This document shows, piece by piece, positions 40,102 through 50,091 of a DNA stretch of 64,000 bases. Numbering within the stretch: the first letter of the stretch is position 1; each line of letters opens with the position of its first letter. Position numbers and translations under genes: made by a program. This DNA comes from Megaera polyxenophila. GTDB lineage: Bacteria > Pseudomonadota > Alphaproteobacteria > Rickettsiales > Rickettsiaceae. The notes under the pieces are model-generated. The model saw only the letters and a list, made by a program, of their open reading frames with translations, searched no databases and was not told the origin of the DNA. The stretch spans positions 1 to 64,000 of the forward strand of contig NZ_CP104168.1 of the NCBI RefSeq assembly GCF_029982035.1, read 5' to 3'.

Positions 40102-41274
40102 ATGTCCGCTAAACAATTTATAACCATCCTAATTATCGAGATTTTATCAGGCATTGAAATTGATATACTAGTTCCGAGCTTTCCGGATTTGCGGCAAGCG
40201 TTTACGCTCTCTCCATTTATGGTTGAATTATTACTCGGCTTAAATTTTATGGCTCATTGCGTTACCACTTTTATAGTAGGCAATTTAGGCGATAAATACG
40301 GAAGAAGACCCGTTATTTTAGTGGGGCTGTTAATCTTTATAATCGGCAGTGGGATCTGTGTATGTGCGAATAGCTATGTAGGTTTATTATTCGGCAGATT
40401 ATTACAGGGAGTAGGTATTTCAGGACCATCGGTATTGTGCTATTTATTGGTTTCGGATAGTGTTGCTCCTGAAAATCAACAAAAAATGTTAAGTATGATT
40501 AATGGCACTATTACTCTATCCATTGCTACTGCACCTATAATAGGTAGTTATATAAATTTATTTTTTCAGTGGCGTGGTAATTTTATAGCGCTTTTAGTTT
40601 TAAGTGTCATATGCTTAATATTGAGCCTTCTATTTATTCCTAAAACCAGTAGTTCTCATGTTTACTCATCTACTTCAAGTAAGTATTTAGATATTTTAAA
40701 ATCTAAAAAAGCATGTTATTATATTTTAACTATATGTTTTTTAACTCAACCATACTGGGTATTCATAGGGATTGCACCTATCATTTATATTGAAGGATTC
40801 GGGGCTTCGCTTGAAGAATTCGGGATATATCAAGCGGTAATGTTAAGCGTTTTCGGTGTATTAAGTCTTGCTAGTAATTACTTATTGAATAAATTCAGCG
40901 CCAAGAACTGTCTTATATTTAGTTTAACTTGCTTGGTACTTTTTCTGCTTGTATCTATTGTGCTAATAATTAGTAATACCCGCAACGCTTTGATATTTAG
41001 TGCCGTCATGCAACTTTTTGCCATAGGTTCCGTATTTCCATTACACAAGTTATGGCCAGAGGCATTTGAAGTTATACCAGAAGCTAAAGCACATATATCT
41101 GCTTTAATTTTATCTACTAGATTAATTACCACTGCACTTGGTCTGCAAATTGCCGGTTATTTTTACCGCGGCAATGCTAGTTCTACTATTTTGGTTATGT
41201 GCTTTGGTCTACTATTATTTTTTATAGTCGGAGCTCAAGTTTTTAACAAAGATAAAAAATTGCTATTAAAATAG
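40102..41274 (+). CDS. MFS exporter, Bcr/CflA-like (DHA1 family)
   Basis: This 390-residue inner-membrane transporter has about 12 hydrophobic segments. MFS motif A is clear (GNLGDKYGRRP, residues 60-70). The segment SIATAPIIGSYINLFFQWRG matches the antiporter signature region of Bcr/CflA drug exporters. It would use the proton gradient to expel a small molecule. Only a weak ribosome site precedes the ATG at 40102. It may confer resistance to, or export of, a product of the surrounding biosynthetic-looking genes; that link is inference. Confidence 0.9.
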   Translation: MSAKQFITILIIEILSGIEIDILVPSFPDLRQAFTLSPFMVELLLGLNFMAHCVTTFIVGNLGDKYGRRPVILVGLLIFIIGSGICVCANSYVGLLFGRLLQGVGISGPSVLCYLLVSDSVAPENQQKMLSMINGTITLSIATAPIIGSYINLFFQWRGNFIALLVLSVICLILSLLFIPKTSSSHVYSSTSSKYLDILKSKKACYYILTICFLTQPYWVFIGIAPIIYIEGFGASLEEFGIYQAVMLSVFGVLSLASNYLLNKFSAKNCLIFSLTCLVLFLLVSIVLIISNTRNALIFSAVMQLFAIGSVFPLHKLWPEAFEVIPEAKAHISALILSTRLITTALGLQIAGYFYRGNASSTILVMCFGLLLFFIVGAQVFNKDKKLLLK

Positions 41275-41309
41275 CTGATCGTGCTTGTATTGCTTTGGGG
41301 ATAAAATGA

Positions 41310-42052
41310 GGTTCTGTCGCACGTGTTGCCAGCAAGCTTTAAATTAGATATACTGAGTTAAAAAATTATCAGAATACCCTTTCACATTTCCCCGAAACTA
41401 CACAAATATTTCAAAGGATTTTGTTCTTCACCAGAGATAATAATGTTATTTGTTTATATGAAGTGTAGATTCTCTTTAAGCTATAGGGATTTAGAGGAAA
41501 TAGCTGGTATAAGGGGTGCTACAATAGACCACGCTACGCTGCAAAGGTGGGTCATAAAGTTTGCGTCCTTAATAGACATGCGAGTGAGAAAATATAAGAA
41601 GCCTGTAGGTAATAGCTGGAGAATGGATGAGACTTATATTAAAGTAAATGGAAGTTGGGTTTATTTATACCGAGCAGTAGACTCACTTGGTAATACCATA
41701 GAGTTTTTACTAAGAAAGTATAGAGACGCAGAGGCTGCTAAAGCATTTTTTCGCAAAGCTTTCAAGAATAATGAGCATCCAAAGAAAGTAACAATTGATA
41801 AAAGCGGTAGCAATATATCCGCACTTAATAGCGCCAATAAAGTTTTGCCGGAAGACAAGCAAATAGAGGTGCGTCAAGTGCAATATCTCAACAATATTAT
41901 AGAGCAGGATCATAGATTTATTAAGAAGCGAACTAAGCCAATGCTTGGCTTTAAAAGCTTTTGAGAATTTTAAAATGTTAATGGCGGCATAACGTCCACA
42001 ATCTGAGTTTTACTTCAAAAACACATTCCTCAAATATAGATGCGACAGAGCC
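41310..42052 (+). mobile_element. IS6-family element with internal deletion
   Basis: Ends GGTTCTGTCGCA / TGCGACAGAGCC. The structure agrees with IS6-type elements, including 46531-47801. About 97 bases of the transposase 3' region are missing relative to that copy. Confidence 0.85.
41443..41964 (+). pseudogene. IS6-family transposase, 3' deletion
   Basis: D-D-E residues are visible (WRMDETYIKVNG; TIDKSGSN; IIEQDHRFIKKR). The coding frame also extends upstream of 41443 (KGFCSSPEIIMLFVYMKCRF), as in IS6 N-termini, but without a clear start. A deletion after LGFKSF removes the C-terminal helix, so the product is probably inactive. Confidence 0.85.
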
Positions 42053-42234
42053 AGTGATCTCCTGAGGTACAAAACAAATTGCGACAATTAGCAGGGACAC
42101 CCGGTACGACAAAAAGTGAATTACCTAAGGTCGATAATACTAACGTAAAAGCCGGTAATAATAATACCAACAAACTACATAAGCCAAAACTGAATCAAAA
42201 CGAATCAGAAAAAAACTCAAAGCAATTGAATTGC
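42053..42234 (+). other. Unassigned coding-like fragment
   Basis: An open frame rich in Asn and Lys (KSELPKVDNTNVKAGNNNTN) is cut on the left by the IS6 element and on the right by a family-B element. No family recognised. Confidence 0.3.
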
Positions 42235-42818
42235 ATCAATTACTACCGGCTAAAGCCGGTAGTTTGGTCAACGCTTGCAAAGCGGATTAAAAGCGTAAAC
42301 GCTAAAACTCCGATATTTTAAAATCATCTCTCTTATGATGCATTTCTTGTTCCTCTATGTATTTTTGCACTTCATTTGAGTTCACATTACCAACCGTAAC
42401 AACAAAATACCCCCTAGCCCAGAGATGTTGACCCCAGTAGCGTTTTCTCAGTAATTCAAATTCTTGCAGTAATTTCCGACTGCTTTTTCCCTTAATGTAT
42501 TGTACTGCCTTTGATACGGAAATACTTGGGGGTATCGACAGTAGTAAATGCATGTGATCTGGACTCATGCTGCCACTTGCTATGTCTATGTAATTTGCTG
42601 CACATATTTCTCTAATAATTTCTCTAGTTCTATCAGCTACTTGTCCGGTTAGAACTCTGTATCTGTATTTCGTACAAAATACTACATGGTACTTCAGATC
42701 ATATATACTGTGGAACCTTTTCTATATTCCATAAGCTACATCTCCTCTTCTCTAGTAACTTATAATACTAAAGTGTTCGACTAAAGGCGAGGGTGTTAAC
42801 CCTATCCCACTTAACTAC
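42235..42818 (-). mobile_element. IS200-like element, family B (one base shorter)
   Basis: Standard ends next to TTTAT; 584 bp because one C is missing near 42713. Confidence 0.9.
42302..42732 (-). pseudogene. tnpA: IS200 TnpA (family B), early frameshift
   Basis: A base is lost in the seventh codon region (GTGGAACC instead of GTGCGAACC), so translation from the normal ATG fails. An internal Met could give an 88-residue product keeping HxH, unlikely to be active. Confidence 0.88.
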
Positions 42819-43029
42819 ATAAAAAGAATTGACTTTCTTTGATTCACAATTATCATCAGTAACACACATTAACAAAACAAGATAAGCCACCTATCGGTGG
42901 CAGCTTAAAAGAAGATACTCTTGACCGATAAATATTTATGGAGGATTATAATACTGGTATTTGATTTGTTTTAACTTGAGTTATAAAGACTGAATGTTAG
43001 ACATACATAAGATAATATATAATTGAGTT
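42819..43029. terminator. Intergenic with GCCACC-TATC-GGTGGC hairpin
   Basis: The hairpin at 42886-42901 has six perfect GC-rich pairs and is preceded by AT-rich sequence. No T-run follows, so the terminator call is tentative. Nothing else is seen except an AT-rich promoter-like area before the next gene. Confidence 0.35.
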
Positions 43030-43284
43030 ATGAGTAACTTGCACTCTGAGCAGCATTTGGTCAATGAATTAGCGGTAAAAACTCTTAAGGCCATTTCTAA
43101 AGAGCAAGCAATTCCTTACAGCAGGATCAAAAAGATTTTTTCCGAAGGAGATAAGGAAATAGCCAAGGCTTTCTGGATAATGTTGCGAAAAATATCTCCC
43201 AATCATAAGTATAATTCTGTTTACTATTGCCCTGATTGTAAAGAATTTGATTTAGAACGCAAAGGAAGAAAGATTCCTTGGTAA
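43030..43284 (+). CDS. Hypothetical protein, 84 residues
   Basis: The product has a charged N-terminal helical part (HLVNELAVKTLKAISKEQAI) and a C-terminal YYCPDCKEFDLERKGRKIPW with one CxxC pair resembling half a zinc ribbon. It lies just upstream of the IS91-type transposase in the same direction (25 bases), so it may be part of that element. No known family recognised. Confidence 0.55.
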   Translation: MSNLHSEQHLVNELAVKTLKAISKEQAIPYSRIKKIFSEGDKEIAKAFWIMLRKISPNHKYNSVYYCPDCKEFDLERKGRKIPW

Positions 43285-43308
43285 GAAAACATTAACTATA
43301 AGTAATTT

Positions 43309-44484
43309 ATGGAAATAGTCGGTAAAGGAATATCTATAAAACATATTTTTCTAGACCGTGGTAATTGGTCTCGATTTCGCTAAAAAATACGGCAAGCTAA
43401 GATACGGCATTATTTTCAACGTCACTAAAGTTATATCGTGTGGAACGAAATATTTAGGATTTAAACGTTATAGCTGCCGTGATTGTAACCGCAATAAATC
43501 GGTAGCATTCAGCTGTAAAGGTAGGTTTTGTTCTCGTTGTGGTAAGAAACAAACGGATCAATGGGTGAGTAAGGCTAGCAATGTTCTACCAAAAACACGA
43601 TGGCAGCACATTACATTTACAATGCCGGACTCTTTATGGCCGATATTTTGGCTCAATCGTGATCTGTTTGGATTGATTTCCGGTATTGCAGCAGGAATTA
43701 TTAAGGAGATAGCAAAGAAAAATCTTGTGGTTGGTATATTTACTGCCTTACACACTTTCGGTAGAGATTTAAAACGCAATGTTCATATCCATTTATCGGT
43801 TACTTGCGGCGGTATAAATAGCAAAGGCAAGTGGCAAAAATTATTTTTTCCTGCCGAACCTATTAAAAAAATGTGGAGACATAGAGTCCTTGAGTTATTT
43901 CGCTTTCAATATATCTCAAGTAATTTGAAGTTGCCGTCCGCATATCAAAATGCTGAGAATTTTAATAACTGGATGAGTAGTTTATACGAAATCAGTTGGT
44001 ATGTTTATTTACAAAAACCATCGGATGATCATAAACGCAACATAGAATATTTAGGGCGGTATATAAAACGCCCCCTATTTCCGAGACAAGAATAGAAAAT
44101 TACGACGGAAAGCAGGTAACGTTTAAATTTCTTGATCACTATAATAATACAATTGATCGCATAACTATGCCCGTGATGCAGTTCATAGCTAGTCTGATTA
44201 TGCATATACCAGATCGTTATTTTCGAATGATTAGGTATTACGGTTTTTTATCTAATAGAACTAGGGGCGTACAATTACCTATCGTATATAAGGCAATTAA
44301 TCAAATCGTTCATAAGAAAACTAAGCTCATTAGTTGGAGATTAATGATTTGGTTGAATTTTAAAATAGATCCTCTGTTTTGCTATAATTGCAATAAATGT
44401 ATGAATCTGCGGCAAGTTTATTACGGTTTATCTCCGCCATTGTTATTAATAAGAATCAATGAATTATTATCAACGCCTAGATAA
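43309..44484 (+). pseudogene. IS91-family HUH transposase, frameshifted
   Basis: The N-terminal zinc-binding region (SCRDCNRNKSVAFSCKGRFC then SRCGKK) is followed by the HUH pair in NVHIHLSVTCGG and by the tyrosine helix EYLGRYIKRPP, all typical of IS91 rolling-circle transposases. An extra C near 43377 separates the start (MEIVGKGISIKHIFLDRGNW) from the body. A second frameshift near 44080 separates the tail (TRGVQLPIVYKAINQIVH). Roughly 390 codons in total. Confidence 0.87.
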
Positions 44485-44945
44485 CATCATTATGGCGAAC
44501 ACTTCTTTCACGTCTTAGCCACATAATTTGTAAAACTGAACCTATTTTTAGATAGATTCTGGCAGAGATTTTTATAAAAGTGTTGATAATTTCTAATATT
44601 GTGGCTTGTAACTACATTTTATTAAACGAATTTTCAAAGTTTTGATTAACAATTTTTCTGGTTACAAATTTTGAAATTCCTATACTAGAACATAAGAAAA
44701 ACAGCATATGTAGAACACACATACCGATTACTAAGAAAGCTTATTATTTAAAATCCCCCGATCGCAAATAAAAACTTTCGCACATTAACCCGATGTATCG
44801 AGTGATACGTCAACCGTTTATTTTTATTTAACTAACAAAAACAAACGTAGTTGTTAGAATAGTAGAGTATTTCTTACTAGTCAACCCCTTTTGTTTATTT
44901 TTGTTAAGTGAATAGTTTAAAATGAATTTAACAAAACAAACATAA
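44485..44945. promoter_or_regulatory. Candidate replication origin/operator upstream of rep gene
   Basis: This 461-base AT-rich gap holds related AACAAAAACAAAC-type motifs: near 44836, as an inverse (GTTTATTTTTGTTA) near 44894, and as AACAAAACAAAC at 44930-44941, directly before the rep ATG. Such repeats suit binding by the replication protein for initiation or autoregulation. The part 44572-44690 is repeated downstream at 47802-47900. No other gene seen. Confidence 0.45.
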
Positions 44946-46541
44946 ATGTCTAATGTAGCATTAAGAACAGAGCAGGAAGCTCAAATTAACCAAGACCAGC
45001 TATGCAAACTTTACTCCTTTAAGGAAGAGAAAGCCCGTTATCGTAAGAGTTATATTAACTGGGATAAGATAAAGAGAGCTAACAGGAAAGCTATCCGTGA
45101 AAAAGCTAAGCACTTAAGTAAGGATGCAAAAGATATTCTAGCGCCCGTTATACAAAAACTAAAAAAAGGCGAGCGTGTCATCCTTAATCATAAGTATATT
45201 TCTACAATTACCTTTTGTAAAAGAGGGCAAAATTGTAATATCATAAAGCAATTAGAATCTGTCCTAGATATTACCTACCATAATTCTATTACTGTTGACG
45301 GCAAAACATATCGCCATAGTTACGAATTTGCGTATTACAAAGACGAAATAGTATCTAAAGAAGATAATTCTACCGCTCAAGTTATTAAGCGAGACGAATC
45401 CTCAAAACCTAGCAATCAAGCGAGTTTTGATACATCTATAGAAAATAAAGATATTGAATATATTAGATCTAACGTGCATGCGCACGAATCTACTCTTTCA
45501 CAAAATACTCAAGAAATCAAACAAGAGGAAAATACAGAACCTCAAATAGTAGAACTTCCAAAAGAACCTGTGAAATCTACTAAGCTAAAAACTAGACCTG
45601 CTAACGAGCGGAAAAAACCTACTAACTCCGAGCGTAAAGCAAGAATTTACCGGTTTAACCAGTACAAAGAGCCTCAAGACCTAAAGCACCATTACCCACT
45701 AACTAAGGAGGACGGCGATAAGTTGCAAAGCCTGTCAGGGCGAGACTTTAGGCTAAATGCGATGAATGAGATACTCCTAAATATGTCAAAACGACTGGAT
45801 AACAGGTTTTGCTCGAAAGCTCAATTTATGGCGTATTTCGGCACATGTCTAAAATACGAGAAGCGGGATGCCATTAAGACGGGTAACGATAACTTCCGCA
45901 TAAAAGCAAACATCACTCCAATAAATCAAAGGGAAATAGACAAAACAAAGCAGCTAGAACAATATTTAGCCGAAGTGGAACAAATGGCGATTACCCATGT
46001 TTGCCCTGAGAACCAGCTAAAAGCAAGGATTTCCAATGTTCTTGAGTCTCTAAAAGCTTATGTACTACTGTCAAACATTAAGGATTTTGTGGTATTAGGC
46101 GGTATCGTAAAAATTTACTTAAGAGCCGACTGCCAATTAAACGAGTTTGAAACTGGTTTAGTTTTAAATCAGGTTAAGTCTATCTATTCTAGCGGAGAGG
46201 TAAACATAGAAAGCGTGGAGTATGTAGTAGAAAATACTTGTCGGCAAGTAAACGGCTATGACGAGGTGCGGACAAAAGGAACTCCCGTCATGCCGACATT
46301 ACAACAAGGCATTTGGGGAGATATCAGTAGGAAGCTGAGAGAAATATACGGCATTCATATTTACAATAACTGGTTTAGTAAGCTAGTTCCTATCATTGAT
46401 GAGCAGGCTAAAACTATTGAGCTACAAGCTCCTAACTCTTTTGTTAAGCAATGGATAGAGACTAATTACGGGGATATAATTCAGGAAATAGGAGAGACAC
46501 TGGGATTAAAGTTTGTAGAAATAATCAATGGTTCTCCTTAA
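44946..46541 (+). CDS. Plasmid replication protein with C-terminal DnaA_N domain
   Basis: This 531-residue protein has a basic N-terminus and a low-complexity acidic/polar middle (about 150-225). The C-terminal 80 residues match the DnaA N-terminal domain (GIWGDISRKLREIYGIHIYN, NWFSKLVPIIDEQAKTIELQ, APNSFVKQWIETNYGDIIQE). No AAA+ ATPase motif is present. DnaA_N normally binds helicase and other partners, so this protein may load the host replisome at the plasmid origin. It is the DnaA-like type found on Rickettsia plasmids. An IS6 remnant starts inside its last codons (46531), so the last two or three residues may not be original. Confidence 0.85.
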   Translation: MSNVALRTEQEAQINQDQLCKLYSFKEEKARYRKSYINWDKIKRANRKAIREKAKHLSKDAKDILAPVIQKLKKGERVILNHKYISTITFCKRGQNCNIIKQLESVLDITYHNSITVDGKTYRHSYEFAYYKDEIVSKEDNSTAQVIKRDESSKPSNQASFDTSIENKDIEYIRSNVHAHESTLSQNTQEIKQEENTEPQIVELPKEPVKSTKLKTRPANERKKPTNSERKARIYRFNQYKEPQDLKHHYPLTKEDGDKLQSLSGRDFRLNAMNEILLNMSKRLDNRFCSKAQFMAYFGTCLKYEKRDAIKTGNDNFRIKANITPINQREIDKTKQLEQYLAEVEQMAITHVCPENQLKARISNVLESLKAYVLLSNIKDFVVLGGIVKIYLRADCQLNEFETGLVLNQVKSIYSSGEVNIESVEYVVENTCRQVNGYDEVRTKGTPVMPTLQQGIWGDISRKLREIYGIHIYNNWFSKLVPIIDEQAKTIELQAPNSFVKQWIETNYGDIIQEIGETLGLKFVEIINGSP

Positions 46542-46615
46542 GCTATAGGGATTTAGAGGAAATGGCTAGTATAAGAGGTGCTACAATAGACCACGCTACG
46601 CTGCAAAGGTGGGTA

Positions 46616-47210
46616 ATCAACCACTTTCATCTGAGAGATGAAAGTTTGATCTTTGCGACTAGAAGTCGCTTATCAAGCTAAAGCTCATTCTAGCCTAATA
46701 TTTGAAGTAAAGTCGGTCTCATGAGCGTCAGTGTGTTTGTTGATATATTCGTTAATCATATCATCTGTAACATTACCGCTAGTTGAACTGAAGTATCCTC
46801 TGCCCCATAAATGTCTACCCCAGTATTTCTTTTTTAGTATCGGAAATTCTTCCTGTATTCTTTTAGATGATCTTCCCTTAGCTTTCTGAACAAATTCACT
46901 AATTTTAATATGCGGAGGAATATTTGCAAATATATGGACATGGTCGCTTGATACAACGCCATTTTCTATCTTTATACTCATTTCCTCAGCTACCTGTAAC
47001 ACTAGTTCCCGAACACGTTTTTTTATGTCGTAAGTAAGTACCTTATAGCGATATTTCGTTATCCATACTATATGATAACGATGATAAAAAACTGAATGTG
47101 ATCTTTTGTTATAGTAAGTCATAGACTTATGATGCTACCGCATCATGGCGCATTAGACAAGCTAAAGCTTTTCCATCTGGAAGATGGAGGTTTTCACCAC
47201 CAAAGGGACT
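46616..47210 (-). mobile_element. IS200-like element, family A (in IS6)
   Basis: 595 bp, standard ends. The uninterrupted IS6 sister copy confirms the junction exactly. Confidence 0.94.
46685..47122 (-). CDS. tnpA: IS200 TnpA transposase (family A)
   Basis: Identical 145-residue protein, intact. Confidence 0.95.
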   Translation of the reverse strand: MTYYNKRSHSVFYHRYHIVWITKYRYKVLTYDIKKRVRELVLQVAEEMSIKIENGVVSSDHVHIFANIPPHIKISEFVQKAKGRSSKRIQEEFPILKKKYWGRHLWGRGYFSSTSGNVTDDMINEYINKHTDAHETDFTSNIRLE

Positions 47211-47801
47211 ATAAAGTTTGTATCCTTAATAGACATGAGAGTGAGAAAATATAAGAAGCCTGTAGGTAAGAGCTGGAGAATGGATGAAACTTATATTAAA
47301 GTAAATGGCAGTTGGGTTTATTTATATCGAGCTGTAGACTCACTTGGTAATACCATAGAGTTTTTGCTTAGAAAGTATAGGGACGCAGCTGCTGCTAAAG
47401 CATTTTTCCGTAAAGCATTCAAGAATAACGAGCGTCCAGAGAAAGTAACAATTGATAAAAGCGGTAGTAATATATCCGCACTTAATAGCGCCAATAAAGA
47501 TTTACCGGAAGACAAGCAAATAGAGTTACGTCAAGTGAAATATCTCAACAATATTATAGAGCAGGATCATAGATTTATTAAGAAGCGGACTAAGCCGATG
47601 CTTGGGTTTAAAAGCTTTCTCTCTGCTAAAATTACTATCGCCGGTATTGAGAATATCCGTATAATTCAAAAAGGACAAATTATTGGTAGCAATAACAATG
47701 CTTCTACTTTTGAGAATTTTAAAATGTTAATGGCAGCATAACGTCCAAAATCTGAGTTTTACTTCAAAAACACATTCCTCAAATATACATGCGACAGAAC
47801 C

Positions 47802-47985
47802 ATAATTTCTAATATTGTGGCTTGTAACTACATTTTATTAAACGAATTTTCAAAGTTTTGATTAACAATTTTTCTGGTTACAAATTTTGAAATTCCTATA
47901 CTATAAAATAATGTGATTTTTTTATGACCAAATTTCGGTAATTATAATTGTCGGCGACCGGTAATTATAGTTGTCGCTAGACAGG
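47802..47985. repeat. Mosaic of two duplicated segments
   Basis: 47802-47900 repeats about 44590-44690 (upstream of the rep gene). 47903-47985 repeats the AT-rich segment with GTCGGCGACCGGTAATTAT found in the repeat arms near 33775-33855. The junctions suggest IS-mediated deletion and copying. Confidence 0.85.
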
Positions 47986-48221
47986 GTAAGAGTGCTTTTT
48001 GTCAGGCAAGGAAAGTTACAGGCAAAAAACGCTGTAGAATGCACGGAGGAACTGGCGATGGTGCTCCGAAAGGTAATAAGAATGCCTTTAAGCATGGGAG
48101 ATATAGCAGGGAAGTAATAGAAAAGAGAAAAAGCGTAATGAAATTTAAAAGGGAGTTTATGGAACTATTACGCATTATGAAAAACGAAGACAAAGAAAAA
48201 CCTGATTTAAGCCTCGTATAG
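47982..48221 (+). pseudogene. HGG-motif small protein, 5' end lost
   Basis: The frame reads QGKSAFCQARKVTGKKRCRM then HGGTGDGAPKGNKNAFKHGR. The CxxHGG...GAPKGNxNAxKHG pattern is a widespread small-protein signature in phage- and plasmid-linked genes of unknown function. The upstream part is replaced by repeat sequence. An internal Met at 48039 leaves only 60 residues. Confidence 0.7.
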
Positions 48222-48233
48222 CGTTAGATTTAT

Positions 48234-48819
48234 GTAGTTAAGTGGGATAGGGTTAACACCCTCGCCTTTAGGCGAACACTTTAGTATTATGAGTTACTAA
48301 CCAAGAGGAGAAGTAGCTTATGGAATATAGAAAAGGTTCGCACAGCATATATGATCTGAAGTACCATGTAGTATTTTGTACGAAATACAGATACAGGGTT
48401 TTAACAGGACAAGTAGCTGATAGAACAAGAGAGATCATTAGAGAAATATGTGCGGCAAATTACATAGACATAGCAAGTGGCAGCATGAGTCCAGATCACG
48501 TGCATTTACTACTGTCAATACCCCCGAGTATTTCTGTATCAAAGGCAGTACAATACATTAAGGGAAAAAGCAGTCGGAAATTACTACAAGAATTTGAATT
48601 ACTGAGAAAACGCTACTGGGGTCAACATCTCTGGGCTAGGGGGGTATTTTGTTGTTACGGTTGGTAATGTGAACTCAAATGAAGTACAAAAATACATAGA
48701 GGAACAAGAAATGCATCATAAGAGAGATGATTTTAAAATATCTGAGTTTTAGCGTTTACGCTTTTAATCCGCTTTGCAAGCGTTGACCAAACTACCGGCT
48801 TTAGCCGGTAGTAATTGAT
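48234..48819 (+). mobile_element. IS200-like element, family B (frameshifted copy)
   Basis: 586 bp after TTTAT. It shares several substitutions with the copy at 52582-53166 (for example ATGAGTTACTAACCAAGAGG), so these two form a sub-lineage. Confidence 0.92.
48320..48752 (+). pseudogene. tnpA: IS200 TnpA (family B), late frameshift
   Basis: A G5 to G6 change near 48640 (WARG) shifts the frame and gives a 115-residue product lacking the catalytic Tyr125. Confidence 0.9.
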
Positions 48820-48918
48820 ATTTAAGCTAACTAGATATTAAACAATAAAATTGATGCTGTATGAGGTTTAAAACAAGAAATAAGTATATAAAATAAGTGA
48901 GGATAAGGATAATTTACT

Positions 48919-49782
48919 ATGACACACAGATATTTAGACCCAACGAACGATGTTGCATTTAAAAAACTCTTTAGCAATAAAGACCGCCTAATAGACCTGC
49001 TTAATTCCATTCTCAAGCTATCAGAAGGTAGTAGAATAAAAGAACTGGACTATATACCCCAAGAGCAGATGCCTTTATTTCTAGAAGGTAAGAGGAGTAT
49101 ATTTGACCTTAAGGTAAAAGATGAAGCAGGGCGTTGGTATATTATTGAGATGCAACGTAAAATGGAAAGGGACTATATTAACCGAGTTCAATTCTACGGC
49201 AGTTATTCATACGTAAACCAGATAGAACAGGGCGTAAGCCATAAAGACCTATTACCTGTGGTTGTTATTTCTATTATAGGTCAGAAGGTATTTGACGATG
49301 AGCTACCATGTATCAATTACCATTGCCTAAAAGAAACGAACACCAATAAGCAGTATCTTTTTTCCTTGATGTATGTGTTTGTAGAGCTAGGCAAGTTTGA
49401 TAGTAACAAGATAGAGAATGATATAGATCAGTGGTTACATTTATTAAAATGTGCTCATAATGAACAAGAACCGCCGAAAGAAATAAAAAACAGTAGCGTA
49501 TTATCTGCATATGAGGATTTAGAGCAATACAGGTGGAATGCTAGCGAGCATGATGCTTATATAAGGGCTAAACTAGCTATGGAAGCGGAAGAAATCAAGG
49601 TTGAAGAGTATTTAGAAAAGATAGAGCAAGCCGAGCTTAAAGGTAAAATTGATGGTGAACTCGGTAAGGCTGAGGAAATAGCCAAGAAAATGCTAGCTAG
49701 AGGTAAAAACGCAGAAGAAGTAGCCGAGTTAACTGGTCTTAGCCTAGAGAAAGTAAATAGCTTAAGGAAAAGACCTTTTTAA
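48919..49782 (+). CDS. Rpn/PD-(D/E)XK nuclease-family protein
   Basis: This 287-residue protein starts DPTNDVAFKKLFSNKDRLID, the standard opening of the Rpn/transposase-like PD-(D/E)XK_2 group. The core is FDLKVKDEAGRWYIIEMQRK (Asp63, Glu77-x-Gln79). The C-terminal part has a charged coiled-coil region and a helix-turn-helix-like end (AEEVAELTGLSLEKVNSLRK). Relatives promote recombination or act as DNA endonucleases. It is complete and followed by a strong terminator, so it is a monocistronic unit. Confidence 0.85.
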   Translation: MTHRYLDPTNDVAFKKLFSNKDRLIDLLNSILKLSEGSRIKELDYIPQEQMPLFLEGKRSIFDLKVKDEAGRWYIIEMQRKMERDYINRVQFYGSYSYVNQIEQGVSHKDLLPVVVISIIGQKVFDDELPCINYHCLKETNTNKQYLFSLMYVFVELGKFDSNKIENDIDQWLHLLKCAHNEQEPPKEIKNSSVLSAYEDLEQYRWNASEHDAYIRAKLAMEAEEIKVEEYLEKIEQAELKGKIDGELGKAEEIAKKMLARGKNAEEVAELTGLSLEKVNSLRKRPF

Positions 49783-49790
49783 GGTCTTTT
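49768..49790 (+). terminator. Rho-independent terminator after Rpn gene
   Basis: AAAAGACCTT and AAGGTCTTTT form a perfect stem with a short T loop and end in a T-run. It overlaps the last codons of the gene. It could act in both directions between this gene and the convergent DUF805 gene. Confidence 0.75.
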
Positions 49791-50091
49791 ATGATTGCTG
49801 GACGATACGATTAATACTCTGGAGGTTCGCCGTAATTATTAACTCCGTCAGTTCCTTTTTTGAACATTAACCATAATATTAACAATTGACCGAATGGTAT
49901 AAAGGAAATTAATACAAACCAACCACTAACATTTAAATCATGTAGTCTCCTAACAGCTAAAAAGAAATATTGGAGTGTATATATTAATAATAATAGTAAT
50001 AATATTATTGCTAATATAGCTAAATATAGAGGTGTTGGACTTGGGTTATATCTGCTTATTTCACTATTTAATGATAATAAAAATATAAAAA

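Larger units (their letters stand above)
46531..47801 (+). pseudogene. IS6-family transposase, 5' truncated and split by IS200-A
   Basis: It begins mid-gene (SLSYRDLEEMASIRGATIDH). A family-A copy (46616-47210) splits it; removal gives QRWVIKFVSLIDMRVRKYKK, identical in frame to the other IS6 copy. The 3' part is full-length (NASTFENFKMLMAA), followed by the terminal TGCGACAGAACC at 47801. The left end was lost in a deletion joined to the rep gene. Confidence 0.9.

Noticed and set aside
48919..49782. Active DDE transposase
   Set aside because: The protein has PD-(D/E)XK features of the Rpn group, no DDE triad and no flanking inverted repeats.
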